Positions 42,957 through 50,721 of a stretch of DNA of 64,000 nucleotides are shown here, in pieces. This DNA is from Paenibacillus sp. JZ16 (GTDB lineage: Bacteria; Bacillota; Bacilli; Paenibacillales; Paenibacillaceae): contig NZ_CP017659.1 of assembly GCF_015326965.1 (NCBI RefSeq), positions 5,026,001-5,090,000 of the forward strand, read 5' to 3'. The notes below the pieces were generated by a model. That model was not told the origin of the DNA. It searched no databases and saw only the letters and a program-made list of their open reading frames with translations. Position 1 is the first letter of the stretch. Each line of letters starts with the position of its first letter. The translations under genes were made by a program, and so were the position numbers.

Positions 42957-45419
42957 TTAACGCCTAATGTGCACCGGAACCTCTTTGCGCCCCTGTTTCA
43001 TGGGCGACTGGCATAGAGGACAGGCCTTGCTCTCCCGATTCCGTGTGCCTGCAGGGATTCTTGCGTTGACCCGCTGCCAGCCTTTGCAATTGGCGCTGGT
43101 GCATAACCACACGTCGACGATCTCTGTCCCGGCGGATGCAGCCTGATGCTGTGGGCTCGGAGCGGAGCCCGAATCTGAACCGATACGTTGGCTCCTCTGA
43201 CTGGTTGTGCTCACCGTTGTCCGCCCAGCAGAAGAGGGCAGGGAAGAGCGCTTGGTTGAGGTTGAGGTCTCTATGCGGATCGTGCGTTTAGCCGTAAAGG
43301 ATGTACGGGGCGTTGACCCGCCGACCTTGTTTGGTATACGGTTGCCTTGTTTGCTCTGCTCGTCCGTGACGAACACATCGCGGAAGAAGCGGGAAACCTC
43401 CGCTTTACGTCCCCGGTAAAAGCCAGGCGAACTGACAATCAATTCATCCCGTGCCCTGGTGATAGCGACATAAGCTAATCTGCGCTCCTCTTCCAGTGCA
43501 TCCAGCGCCTTATCCTCCTTGTCCGACAGCGGACGCTGATCGTCCCTGCGCTCGGCGTCTAAAGCGGACGTATGCGGGAGAATGCCCTCGCTCGCCCCGA
43601 TCAGGCATACCGAGGGAAACTCCAGCCCTTTGGATTTATGGATCGTCATTAAGCGGACGGCATCGGCCTGCTCGTCCCGTTTCATGGCCGCCATTTCCTT
43701 ATGAATGACGATCAGCCGATCGACAAATTCAACGAACTCAGCGATATCGCCAAAACGCTTCGCCGAGGCCTCCAATTCATCCAGGCCTTCCTGTATGAAT
43801 TCCTTATGGAGGGTGATCTCCTGACGTTCGTCTGCCTCCAGAAACTTGTCGTAGAATTGCCGCCTCATTTCCTGTACGGCTTGAAGGGGCTCCATCGCCT
43901 TTAATCCCTTTATGAGCTTAGTGCGATCTCTAATATTCTCGATCTGGAAGTCCTTCAGGCCGGGAAAGGATAGAAGATGCGATAGAGGCCCCTTCTTGGG
44001 ACGCGGAGCATCCTGCTGCCGGATGAACGCCATCCCTTTGTCCCGGTTCATGTACAGCGTATGAAGCATGCCCTCCATCGCCGTGAAATTGCGCCGGTCC
44101 AGCGACAGCCGCAGATGGTCCATGAGCGGTTTGACAATCCACTGCTCGTAGAACAGATCCCCGTTCTCGTAATGAATGAACGGAATTTCCCTCATCACGA
44201 GCTGTTCGAAAATCGCCCGGCTGTTGTTTGCGGTTCGGTATAGAATCGCATGATCGCGGTACTGTTTTCCGTGCTCCCGGACCTGTTCGGTAATATGGGT
44301 CAGCAGTAGCTCCGCTTCTTGGTCGGGATCACCTGGACGAAGATACAGCGGTACGCTGCTGCTCTTGCGGGTAGAGCGCAGCTGCTTGGGACGGCGGCGT
44401 TCATTGACACGGATAATTTCATTTCCCAGCCCGACGATCGACGAGAGGGATCGATAGTTGATATCCAGCGTCACCACCTTGGCCCCGGGAAACGTCTGGT
44501 CGAATTCCAGAATGAATTCGTTACGCGCGCCATTGAAGCCGTATATGGTCTGATCATCGTCACCGACAACCATCAGGTTGCGATGCGGGGCGACCATCTT
44601 CTTCAGCAGCTCATAGGGCAGCAGCCCGGTATCTTGAAACTCGTCGACCATCACATAACGGTACCGCCTTTGAAGGGAAGCCAGCAATCCGGGATCCTGC
44701 GACAGCAGACGGTAGGACAAAACCAGAATATCATCGAAATCCATCTGGCCGTGTTCTTCCTTCCACGCCTCATAACGGGCGAAAATTTGCCTTTGCTCGA
44801 CTTCCGCAGGTGTTTTGACAGGCAGCTCGTCAAGACCGGTCATACTCATTCGATGGGCAGACCAGAGGGATAGCAGTGTCTCGGCTTCGTAGCTGTCCTG
44901 CAAGCCCATTTCTCGCAGGATGCGCTTCATAATAAATTGCTGATGCCTGGAGTTGCTCAGGATTTCCTGCCTGTAGCCGCGGGTTCGCAACAAGTATAGG
45001 AAGAAGGAATGGAAGGTTCTTGCCGTTACTTTGGCGGTTTCGCTAGCCCGTAACCCGGGAAGCGCCATGATGCGTTCCTTCATCTCGGCTGCCGCTTTGG
45101 ATGAGAAGGTGACAAGCAGGATGGAAGACGGATCGATCTTCTTGGCCGCTATGAGGTAGCCTGTCCGGCTGACCAGCACGGAGGTCTTCCCGGAGCCGGC
45201 GCCTGCAAGCGTAAGCAGCGGTCCTTGCGTATGTCGTACAGCTTGGATTTGGGCGCGGTTCAGCAGCAGCCCTTGTGATTCCAAGCCGCGAAAAAAAGCC
45301 GCATCCGGGGCGTCATCGCGGATCAGGTCCTGGCTGTTCTCGAAGGAAGCCAGCTTGGCAAACGGAATATCCTGACGCTCACCGCCGTACGGGCGTTTAT
45401 AGAAGGGTATGGATGTCAT
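42957..45419 (-). CDS. UvrD/PcrA-type SF1 DNA helicase with C-terminal YdjO-like zinc ribbon
   Basis: ATP-dependent 3'-5' helicase, about 820 residues, closest in form to YjcD of Bacillus subtilis. All SF1A motifs are visible: AGAGSGKT (I), VTFSSKAAAEM (Ia), DEFQDT (II), GDDDQTIYGFNGA (III), INYRS (IV), MTIHKSKGLEF (V), VAITRARDEL (VI). A Ser/Thr-rich linker (about 690-765) leads to a zinc ribbon: WLCTSANCKGW and CPLCQSPM (C-x4-C...C-x2-C), nearly the same as in the free YdjO-family protein at 19423. ATG 45419 follows GGTGA; GTG 45428 and TTG 45431 are alternatives. Probably repair or recombination; the ribbon may add DNA or partner binding. Confidence 0.9.
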   Translation of the reverse strand: MTSIPFYKRPYGGERQDIPFAKLASFENSQDLIRDDAPDAAFFRGLESQGLLLNRAQIQAVRHTQGPLLTLAGAGSGKTSVLVSRTGYLIAAKKIDPSSILLVTFSSKAAAEMKERIMALPGLRASETAKVTARTFHSFFLYLLRTRGYRQEILSNSRHQQFIMKRILREMGLQDSYEAETLLSLWSAHRMSMTGLDELPVKTPAEVEQRQIFARYEAWKEEHGQMDFDDILVLSYRLLSQDPGLLASLQRRYRYVMVDEFQDTGLLPYELLKKMVAPHRNLMVVGDDDQTIYGFNGARNEFILEFDQTFPGAKVVTLDINYRSLSSIVGLGNEIIRVNERRRPKQLRSTRKSSSVPLYLRPGDPDQEAELLLTHITEQVREHGKQYRDHAILYRTANNSRAIFEQLVMREIPFIHYENGDLFYEQWIVKPLMDHLRLSLDRRNFTAMEGMLHTLYMNRDKGMAFIRQQDAPRPKKGPLSHLLSFPGLKDFQIENIRDRTKLIKGLKAMEPLQAVQEMRRQFYDKFLEADERQEITLHKEFIQEGLDELEASAKRFGDIAEFVEFVDRLIVIHKEMAAMKRDEQADAVRLMTIHKSKGLEFPSVCLIGASEGILPHTSALDAERRDDQRPLSDKEDKALDALEEERRLAYVAITRARDELIVSSPGFYRGRKAEVSRFFRDVFVTDEQSKQGNRIPNKVGGSTPRTSFTAKRTIRIETSTSTKRSSLPSSAGRTTVSTTSQRSQRIGSDSGSAPSPQHQAASAGTEIVDVWLCTSANCKGWQRVNARIPAGTRNRESKACPLCQSPMKQGRKEVPVHIRR

Positions 45420-45590
45420 GAATTTCACCAATCATTTCGTATTTCGATTATCGTCCTACCAGTTTACCGGATTCTCGGAAGTCTGGCAAAGCGCAGGATA
45501 TGGATGAGAGACGTGAGGCGGGTGCTTGATAGACTGATCACGTTACCCCATTTCATTTAATAGTATAGTTTTGGATTGACCATATAACAG

Positions 45591-46034
45591 TTACACTAAG
45601 TTGCTTGCTGAATGTAGTAGCCTATATTCTATTCCATCGATTTCATAAGTTAGTTCCGGAAGAAACACCTTGGTAATTATATTTAACGTGTTTTGGTCTA
45701 TCTCGTTGTATCTAATCTCTGGAATAAAAATGATAAGCGCAAGAATAGAATCCAATAAATCTAAAATAGGTTGCATATACTTCTCTCCATTGCTTGATGT
45801 TCTAACCTTATCCAAAATCAAATAAAAGGATTCGCTCGCTAAAGAAATCGGTGGGGCATCCTCGTTTCTTTTAAAATCTCTGAAATGTAGCAATAGTTCA
45901 TCATTTGTATGCGATTTTATAGTTATATATAAAACCTTGTTGTTCAAATTAAAGCTGGCTTCGGCACCAGCATCTATAACTTTGAATTTTCGAATAAGGC
46001 TTTCTCTTGATTGATAGATACGATTTATGAACAT
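45591..46034 (-). CDS. orphan hypothetical protein with low G+C
   Basis: Protein of 147 residues with good AAAGGAG seven bases before ATG. It appears to be a soluble alpha/beta protein with a hydrophobic stretch at about 95-107 (ILALIIFIPEI) too short for a clear membrane helix. Base and codon use is visibly AT-richer than its neighbours, which suggests recent acquisition. No family recognised. It stands between the helicase gene and a repeat-bearing gap, alone on its strand. Confidence 0.65.
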   Translation of the reverse strand: MFINRIYQSRESLIRKFKVIDAGAEASFNLNNKVLYITIKSHTNDELLLHFRDFKRNEDAPPISLASESFYLILDKVRTSSNGEKYMQPILDLLDSILALIIFIPEIRYNEIDQNTLNIITKVFLPELTYEIDGIEYRLLHSASNLV

Positions 46035-46171
46035 AGCATTCTCCTTTCAATTCTAAATCCTTATTAATCTCGAGATCCTTTATTCGTATAGAGACCGTCT
46101 CACTAAATATATCTGGAAAGCATCTGGCAGCACAACGCGGATCATTCATGACCTAAATCATTTATATGAAT

Positions 46172-46215
46172 AACAAAATCCCGGACTCGAATGTAGGAAG
46201 TCCGGGAGATTTGTT
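46172..46215. terminator. two-way hairpin
   Basis: AACAAAATCCCGGACT pairs with AGTCCGGGAGATTTGTT with one bulge. Confidence 0.65.
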
Positions 46216-46232
46216 ACCCCTATGTGATATTG

Positions 46233-46286
46233 TACATCGTGCGTAATGCTCCATGTGGCACGGTGTGTAAACCGGGGCAGGCTTGG
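46233..46286 (+). repeat. dispersed repeat, copy A
   Basis: About 54 bases, beginning TACATCGTGCG, that match a second intergenic copy at 55652-55706 at about 42 of 55 aligned positions. It contains CATCGTGC/GCACGGTG inverted arms. Confidence 0.6.
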
Positions 46287-46306
46287 CTGGCTGGCTGGCT
46301 GGCTGG
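46284..46306. repeat. TGGC tetranucleotide repeat
   Basis: About five tandem TGGC units, directly after dispersed-repeat copy A, in noncoding DNA downstream of the anti-sigma gene. Confidence 0.7.
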
Positions 46307-46364
46307 GCACCTTTATTCAATGTCAGCACGCATTTAGAAGCAGACGAAATTCGCTAAAAGATCA

Positions 46365-47615
46365 TCACTCGGTCCAATTCCACAACCGCACTTCCCCGAC
46401 CCGCAGGTTATGCACCCAGGATACCTCGCGCAGGGTCAGCAGTTCCTTGACGGGCCCGGTTATGACAGCGCCATAGAGACGAACGCCGTTTTGTTCCACA
46501 TAAGCTAAGGAAGCGTCCACGTCTACGAACGGAGCCACCCGATTCGCAATGAGCTCGTACTCCTGCAGAAGCCGCAGCGACTTGATGAAGTGTTCATTCC
46601 GCAGTTCCCCGTCCCCGTAGGTGTCTATAGAAGGGTAATGTCCGCCGCTGGACACGATTTTGCCGAACCAGCCGCGTTTTTCTTCCTGATAAGAGGTTAC
46701 CGTCAAATCGTCATGATGCCAGACGGGATAAGATGGGAAGCCGACAGGATCGGTGATGACTCCATCATGATCGCCGAATCGGTCATTCGGCCCGGTATCC
46801 ACGGCAAACCAGACAGGCTCCATGTTCCGGTTCTCGAACTGCTTCAGCAGCTCGTCGGTCGAGAAGAAGCGGTTAAACGATACATAAGCCTCGGCCACGG
46901 TACCCTCGGGGAGCTTTGAAAGCCTGGACCAGTCACCGCTCTTGGTGGAGGAGGGTCTGGTGTTCTGTTCTTTTGACTGTTCCTGGGGAGCTCCGTCTTG
47001 GTCGACTGAAGACGCCTTCGCTGGGCTGTCCGGTCGGTAGAAAACCCGTGATGGACTACTGCGTTCGTTCCAATCCATGTTGACGGACGGCAGCCCGAAC
47101 AGGAAGTTCACGGTATATTCGCCGACGGTCACGCGTTCTTTCCCCACTTTCTTGTCTATATCCCCGTACACCTCCTGCATAAAGAAGACTTTGCCCTGAC
47201 TGCTTAGTGGAACCTCGATGTTAGGTTGGGAGATCGAGATAGCGGAGGCGATGGCATCCTGGTATTTATCGTTTCGGCTCGGGTCGCCGACACCGTAGAA
47301 TAACGCTGTACCAATTGAGCTAAGGACCGTTATAGCCAGAATTGCCGATATTACTGTCAGCGCATTCGAGATTCGGGCTTTCCATTTGCCCCTGCGAACG
47401 ATTCGCTTTTCTTTCTTGGGCGAGAGGCCGGTCTGATCGTCAGCTCGCATATGCATAGCGCTATTAGAATTAGAGCTTGTGTTATCCATCATCTCGTTCA
47501 AGTAAGTCTGGTATTCCTCCAGCTTCTCCATTTCCCGCTCAATTTCGATTTTTTCCTCGTCACTCAAATTGCCATCTGCATAATCCTTCAGCCGCTGTTT
47601 AAATTCTTCGCTCAT
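46365..47615 (-). CDS. anti-sigma factor with Sigma_reg N- and C-terminal domains
   Basis: Membrane anti-sigma factor, 416 residues, YhdL-like. The cytoplasmic N-terminus (about 1-85) is charged (LKDYADGNLSDEEKIEIE). One membrane helix lies at about 86-108 (AILAITVLSSIGTALFYGV). The large outer region ends in a sigma-factor-regulator C-terminal domain (about 235-410; GTVAEAYVSFNRFFSTDELL). Its ATG overlaps the sigma gene stop by four bases (ATGA), so the two are made together. It should hold the sigma factor at the membrane until envelope stress. Confidence 0.88.
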   Translation of the reverse strand: MSEEFKQRLKDYADGNLSDEEKIEIEREMEKLEEYQTYLNEMMDNTSSNSNSAMHMRADDQTGLSPKKEKRIVRRGKWKARISNALTVISAILAITVLSSIGTALFYGVGDPSRNDKYQDAIASAISISQPNIEVPLSSQGKVFFMQEVYGDIDKKVGKERVTVGEYTVNFLFGLPSVNMDWNERSSPSRVFYRPDSPAKASSVDQDGAPQEQSKEQNTRPSSTKSGDWSRLSKLPEGTVAEAYVSFNRFFSTDELLKQFENRNMEPVWFAVDTGPNDRFGDHDGVITDPVGFPSYPVWHHDDLTVTSYQEEKRGWFGKIVSSGGHYPSIDTYGDGELRNEHFIKSLRLLQEYELIANRVAPFVDVDASLAYVEQNGVRLYGAVITGPVKELLTLREVSWVHNLRVGEVRLWNWTE

Positions 47616-48112
47616 AACATTCCATCCTTTCGTTTCATTTCCCGCAGCCGCTGCCTGGCCCGAAATAACGTGATTTTGATATGGGATAAGGTGATGCCCA
47701 TAATATCCGCCGCCTCCTGGTATGTGAATTGATGAAAGTCCACCAGAAGCATCGCTTGCCGCTGCTTTTCCGGAATATCGGTTAACATTTGCCCAATTTC
47801 TCTTTGGGCTTCTTGCTGGAGCAGGATGTCCTCCGGGGTATGGCGGTCGATTAGTTGATCGAAAAAAACAGAATCCCTCACGATGCTGCGGCTGGCCTTC
47901 CGCTGATAATCCACATAAGCGTTATGGGCGACTCGAAATAACCATGGCTTGATTCGTTCTTCCTTCCAATCCTCAAGGAACAGGTAAGCGCGATAGAAGG
48001 TTTCCTGTACCAGGTCTTCCGCCGTATGGTGATCATAAGAGAGGGAGTACAAGTAACGATAAACGTCCTTTACGTAATATTGATAAACCGATTCAAGACT
48101 GTTCAGTTTCAT
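47612..48112 (-). CDS. ECF-type RNA polymerase sigma factor
   Basis: ECF sigma factor, 166 residues from ATG 48112 (GGGGAGG directly upstream; a longer reading to 48241 lacks a binding site). Region 2: HTAEDLVQETFYRAYLFLEDW; shortened core AEDLVQETFYRAYLF. Region 4: YQEAADIMGITLSHIKITLF. The -10 contact segment PWLFRVAHNAYVDYQR is typical. It overlaps its anti-sigma gene by four bases. A TGTAAC-N17-CGT element upstream is a likely self-activated promoter. Confidence 0.92.
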   Translation of the reverse strand: MKLNSLESVYQYYVKDVYRYLYSLSYDHHTAEDLVQETFYRAYLFLEDWKEERIKPWLFRVAHNAYVDYQRKASRSIVRDSVFFDQLIDRHTPEDILLQQEAQREIGQMLTDIPEKQRQAMLLVDFHQFTYQEAADIMGITLSHIKITLFRARQRLREMKRKDGML

Positions 48113-48134
48113 GTCCTCCCCTCTAAGTAAACAC

Positions 48135-48160
48135 ACGTTTAACCAGGGCAAAAAGTTACA
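48135..48160 (-). promoter_or_regulatory. candidate ECF promoter of the sigma/anti-sigma operon
   Basis: On the minus strand: TGTAAC (48160-48155), 17 bases, CGT (48137-48135), about 25 bases before the sigma ATG. AAC-type -35 and CGT-type -10 are hallmarks of ECF promoters. Confidence 0.55.
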
Positions 48161-48209
48161 CTTTCGGCAATAAAGTAATGAAGCTGCGATGTAACCCCTT
48201 AGTCGCAAA

Positions 48210-48238
48210 AAGCAAAAGCCCGCCAGATGAGCGGGCTT
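48210..48238 (-). terminator. terminator of the PrsA/SurA-N-like gene
   Basis: AAGCCCGC (48216-48223) pairs with GCGGGCTT (48231-48238); the minus strand continues into T-rich sequence. Confidence 0.8.
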
Positions 48239-48317
48239 CAAACGTATATAAGGTGATGTAGGAACTGTAAGAGAGTTGTATTGCTGGCTGTCGCACCTCT
48301 TTATATACCATGCAGCG

Positions 48318-48944
48318 TTACCTCAATTGAATGTCCGGATCCAACACGATAATTCGCTGTTCATCCAATGCGGTGTTTAGCAGTTTATCCTTCAGCTGCT
48401 GCGTGCTGGTTATGACGTCAGGCTGGGTAGACTTGGTATCCGTCGTCAGTTTATTCACTAATCGCTCGATCGATAGCATATCCCGATATTCCGGCGGGGA
48501 GTAGTCTTCCCAGTATTGATCTTCGCTGATGCCCATCGTATCCAGTATGCGCAAGTGCTGTTCTTGCACCTGACGCGGCTGGGTTTCGAGCGTCTTCCGA
48601 AGCTCCTTGGCCCTTTGAATACCATCCTCCAGACTCGCCGCAACGCCTTGTTCGTTGGCCAATTGAAGCATCAATTCCTTCGTTGCCATTTCTTTAAGGA
48701 GCGTAGCGTCATCAGGGAGGGGCGCGGTGCTATGCGCGAGGTTGTTCTTATAGGCAGTTAGATGGGTATGCGTGATGAAGGTGGAGCCGACTTGAACCAG
48801 CGCCTGTCCGTTCATGTTGTCGTTCATGCGATGATGCTGGCCCGAGCGATTCGAAGCATCCGTGAAGAAGAGTATGATGCTTACCGTCAGAACGCTGGCC
48901 ACAGCGATACTGAGAATGGCGATAAATTTACGGTTTATTTTCAT
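48318..48944 (-). CDS. membrane-anchored PrsA/SurA N-terminal-like protein
   Basis: Protein of 208 residues, ATG 48944 after AGAGAGGTG. A membrane anchor at about 6-28 is followed by an outer helical domain: QVGSTFITHTHLTAYKNNL and ATKELMLQLANEQGV resemble the chaperone N-terminal part of PrsA/SurA foldases. The parvulin isomerase domain is absent, so it could be a chaperone-only or truncated form. A near-perfect ECF promoter (TGAAAC-N16-CGTT) lies upstream, and an ECF sigma gene is the next gene on the strand, so it is probably an envelope-stress gene. Confidence 0.75.
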   Translation of the reverse strand: MKINRKFIAILSIAVASVLTVSIILFFTDASNRSGQHHRMNDNMNGQALVQVGSTFITHTHLTAYKNNLAHSTAPLPDDATLLKEMATKELMLQLANEQGVAASLEDGIQRAKELRKTLETQPRQVQEQHLRILDTMGISEDQYWEDYSPPEYRDMLSIERLVNKLTTDTKSTQPDVITSTQQLKDKLLNTALDEQRIIVLDPDIQLR

Positions 48945-48976
48945 ACCTGACACCTCTCTTGACAGGGATATATGAA

Positions 48977-49002
48977 AACGAAGATATAATATAGACGTTT
49001 CA
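48977..49002 (-). promoter_or_regulatory. ECF-type promoter of the PrsA/SurA-N-like gene
   Basis: On the minus strand: TGAAAC (49002-48997), exactly 16 bases, CGTT (48980-48977), matching TGAAAC-N16-CGT used by SigM/SigW/SigX-type factors. Confidence 0.65.
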
Positions 49003-49030
49003 TCAGCCTGAAAGGTTCTATAACAACGTG

Positions 49031-49071
49031 AAAAAAACGCCTGAAGGCACAAGATAAAGTGCTTTCAGGCG
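49031..49071 (-). terminator. terminator of the polytopic glycosyltransferase-like gene
   Basis: CGCCTGAA-GGCAC pairs with GTGC-TTTCAGGCG; seven Ts on the minus strand. Confidence 0.85.
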
Positions 49072-49114
49072 CAAAAGTTACATGATGATGGAATGACAGG
49101 CTTCGCGTTGAAAC

Positions 49115-50242
49115 TTACTTACGAAGCAGGCGGGTCTTATGGGCATAGATAATCGCTTTGTCCGCGAGAAATGCCGCGTAGAGCAGCAGGAAGACCGCAT
49201 AGGGAAATCCGGTGCCGTCCAGGCTCGGAACCAACCATTCGGCGGCAATAAAATACAGCAGCGTCAGAAGCACCGGGAGCTGCCGTTTCAGATGGTATTT
49301 CCAAACCGACCAGATGACGCCGGCAGTCCCGGCAAACAGCATGAGGAGACGGACGGCGTCCAATGCGGATTGCACAACCTTTCTGGCCTCCTCGTTTCCG
49401 ATCGCTGCCGCATATTTGGAGGTGCGGCCGGCATATATGCTCCGGAAGAGATGAACCAAAGGGTTGCCTTCGATGTATCTCGATTCCAGCCACAGCGAGG
49501 CAAGGTTCCACGGACCGGACATATACATCAAACGATTGAAAAGCGGGATGTTCAGCCACCATGGAGATAAGATGAGCAAATAACCTGCGCTAATAAGAAG
49601 GAGCCCGCCGGTTACGATTTTGATCGGACTGCGGTACTTGATCCAAAAGGCAATGAACAATACCGGATACAGCAGCGCTTGAAGGTTGTAACAAGCCATA
49701 AGCGCTGTAAGCGCGCCGGCAGCTGCGTACCAGCCAGCCTGCTTCAATTCAAGCGCTCCGATGACGGCGCAGACCAGAAGAAGCATTAAGGTTTGCATGG
49801 TCGTATCCGGCAGGATTAGCCGGACTGCACCGTAGGCCGGCCAGAACAGAGCGTAGATCATGCATGACAGAAAAGCGATTCGCGTATTAAACATGTAGCG
49901 GGACAGTACGAAAACCAAGTATACGGAAAATGCATGGAAGACGCATTGAAGGAGCTGGTAGGCAATCAGGGCGGCATCCATGCTTCCGAATAAGGCGGTA
50001 AGTCCGGCAATCATAAGCGGCACACCGGGCATGACGCTGGAAGCATGGTCTTCCAGGTCTCCACCGGGGTGGCTGATCATGGCCGCACTTTGGATATATC
50101 GTTCTTCGATCACGCTGCTTATGCTCGGGGAACGTTCATGAAGACCGGTAAGAACCAGCAGACATGACATAACCAGAACCGCTGCAATCAGTATCAGCAG
50201 CATCCTTCGCTGCACACGGTTTAACGTCCATATGGAAAACAA
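49115..50242 (-). CDS. polytopic membrane protein, glycosyltransferase-39/ArnT-like
   Basis: Membrane protein of about 375 residues with nine to ten helices. The first outer loop contains ERYIQSAAMISHPGGDLEDH, shortened core ISHPGGDLEDHAS, at the place where GT39/PMT-type enzymes carry acidic catalytic residues, followed by PGVPLMIAGLTALFG. This layout fits glycosyltransferases using a lipid-linked sugar donor. TTG 50242 is eight bases after GGAG; GTG 50251 overlaps that site. No genes for a lipid-sugar pathway are nearby, so substrate and acceptor are unknown. Family call is moderate. Confidence 0.7.
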   Translation of the reverse strand: MFSIWTLNRVQRRMLLILIAAVLVMSCLLVLTGLHERSPSISSVIEERYIQSAAMISHPGGDLEDHASSVMPGVPLMIAGLTALFGSMDAALIAYQLLQCVFHAFSVYLVFVLSRYMFNTRIAFLSCMIYALFWPAYGAVRLILPDTTMQTLMLLLVCAVIGALELKQAGWYAAAGALTALMACYNLQALLYPVLFIAFWIKYRSPIKIVTGGLLLISAGYLLILSPWWLNIPLFNRLMYMSGPWNLASLWLESRYIEGNPLVHLFRSIYAGRTSKYAAAIGNEEARKVVQSALDAVRLLMLFAGTAGVIWSVWKYHLKRQLPVLLTLLYFIAAEWLVPSLDGTGFPYAVFLLLYAAFLADKAIIYAHKTRLLRK

Positions 50243-50323
50243 AGGGTCCACTCCACTCTTTATATAATCTCTAGGTTTAAATCCGCATTCATCCTCTTCT
50301 ATATTAAAGAAAAAACGGTGAAA

Positions 50324-50349
50324 TAAAAAGGCTCCGCCAAAACGGAGCC
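50324..50349 (-). terminator. terminator of the 76-residue gene
   Basis: GGCTCCG (50330-50336) pairs with CGGAGCC (50343-50349); Ts follow on the minus strand. Confidence 0.85.
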
Positions 50350-50392
50350 CATAAGTGCAAGTTACGCTGCAGTGACAAGGTCAGTCCCTCTT

Positions 50393-50623
50393 TTAAAAGC
50401 CGCTGTGATACTTATCATTACTGGATGAACGCTTCTTTGACGTCCCGTCCCGCTGCTTCTCTTCCTGGCGCTCCAGTCTGGCGTCTTCCATCGGAATCGG
50501 GTCCACATGCTGTTCGCTCTCATGTTGATCGAACAGGCTTTCTTGTTCCGTCGGGTATTGTTCAGGGTGATCCATGTTGCCGGGACCGTTGTGAAGCGGG
50601 AGATCCTTTTTCTTGTCAGTCAC
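50393..50623 (-). CDS. small disordered hydrophilic protein, unknown
   Basis: Protein of 76 residues starting at GTG, six bases after GAGGTGAG. Very rich in Asp, Glu, Gln, Lys, His and Pro with no hydrophobic core, so probably disordered. No cysteine or membrane segment. Such short acidic/basic proteins are common in Paenibacillus and Bacillus, some linked to stress or spores, but nothing here identifies the role. Own terminator; single gene. Confidence 0.65.
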   Translation of the reverse strand: MTDKKKDLPLHNGPGNMDHPEQYPTEQESLFDQHESEQHVDPIPMEDARLERQEEKQRDGTSKKRSSSNDKYHSGF

Positions 50624-50721
50624 CGTTTCTCACCTCATTTATCGTTGTGATACTACCTTTATACCTTATTTGGGGAAGTATCAAACATGTAGAGGTAATA
50701 ATAGGAGGGGCATCGGTCTCT

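Noticed and set aside
45949..46149. 66-codon frame upstream of the AT-rich orphan gene
   Set aside because: Mostly overlaps that gene in another frame and has no binding site; possibly a remnant, but not supportable.
46246..46476. Frame reading through the TGGC repeat
   Set aside because: Created by the tetranucleotide array and overlaps the real anti-sigma gene on the other strand.
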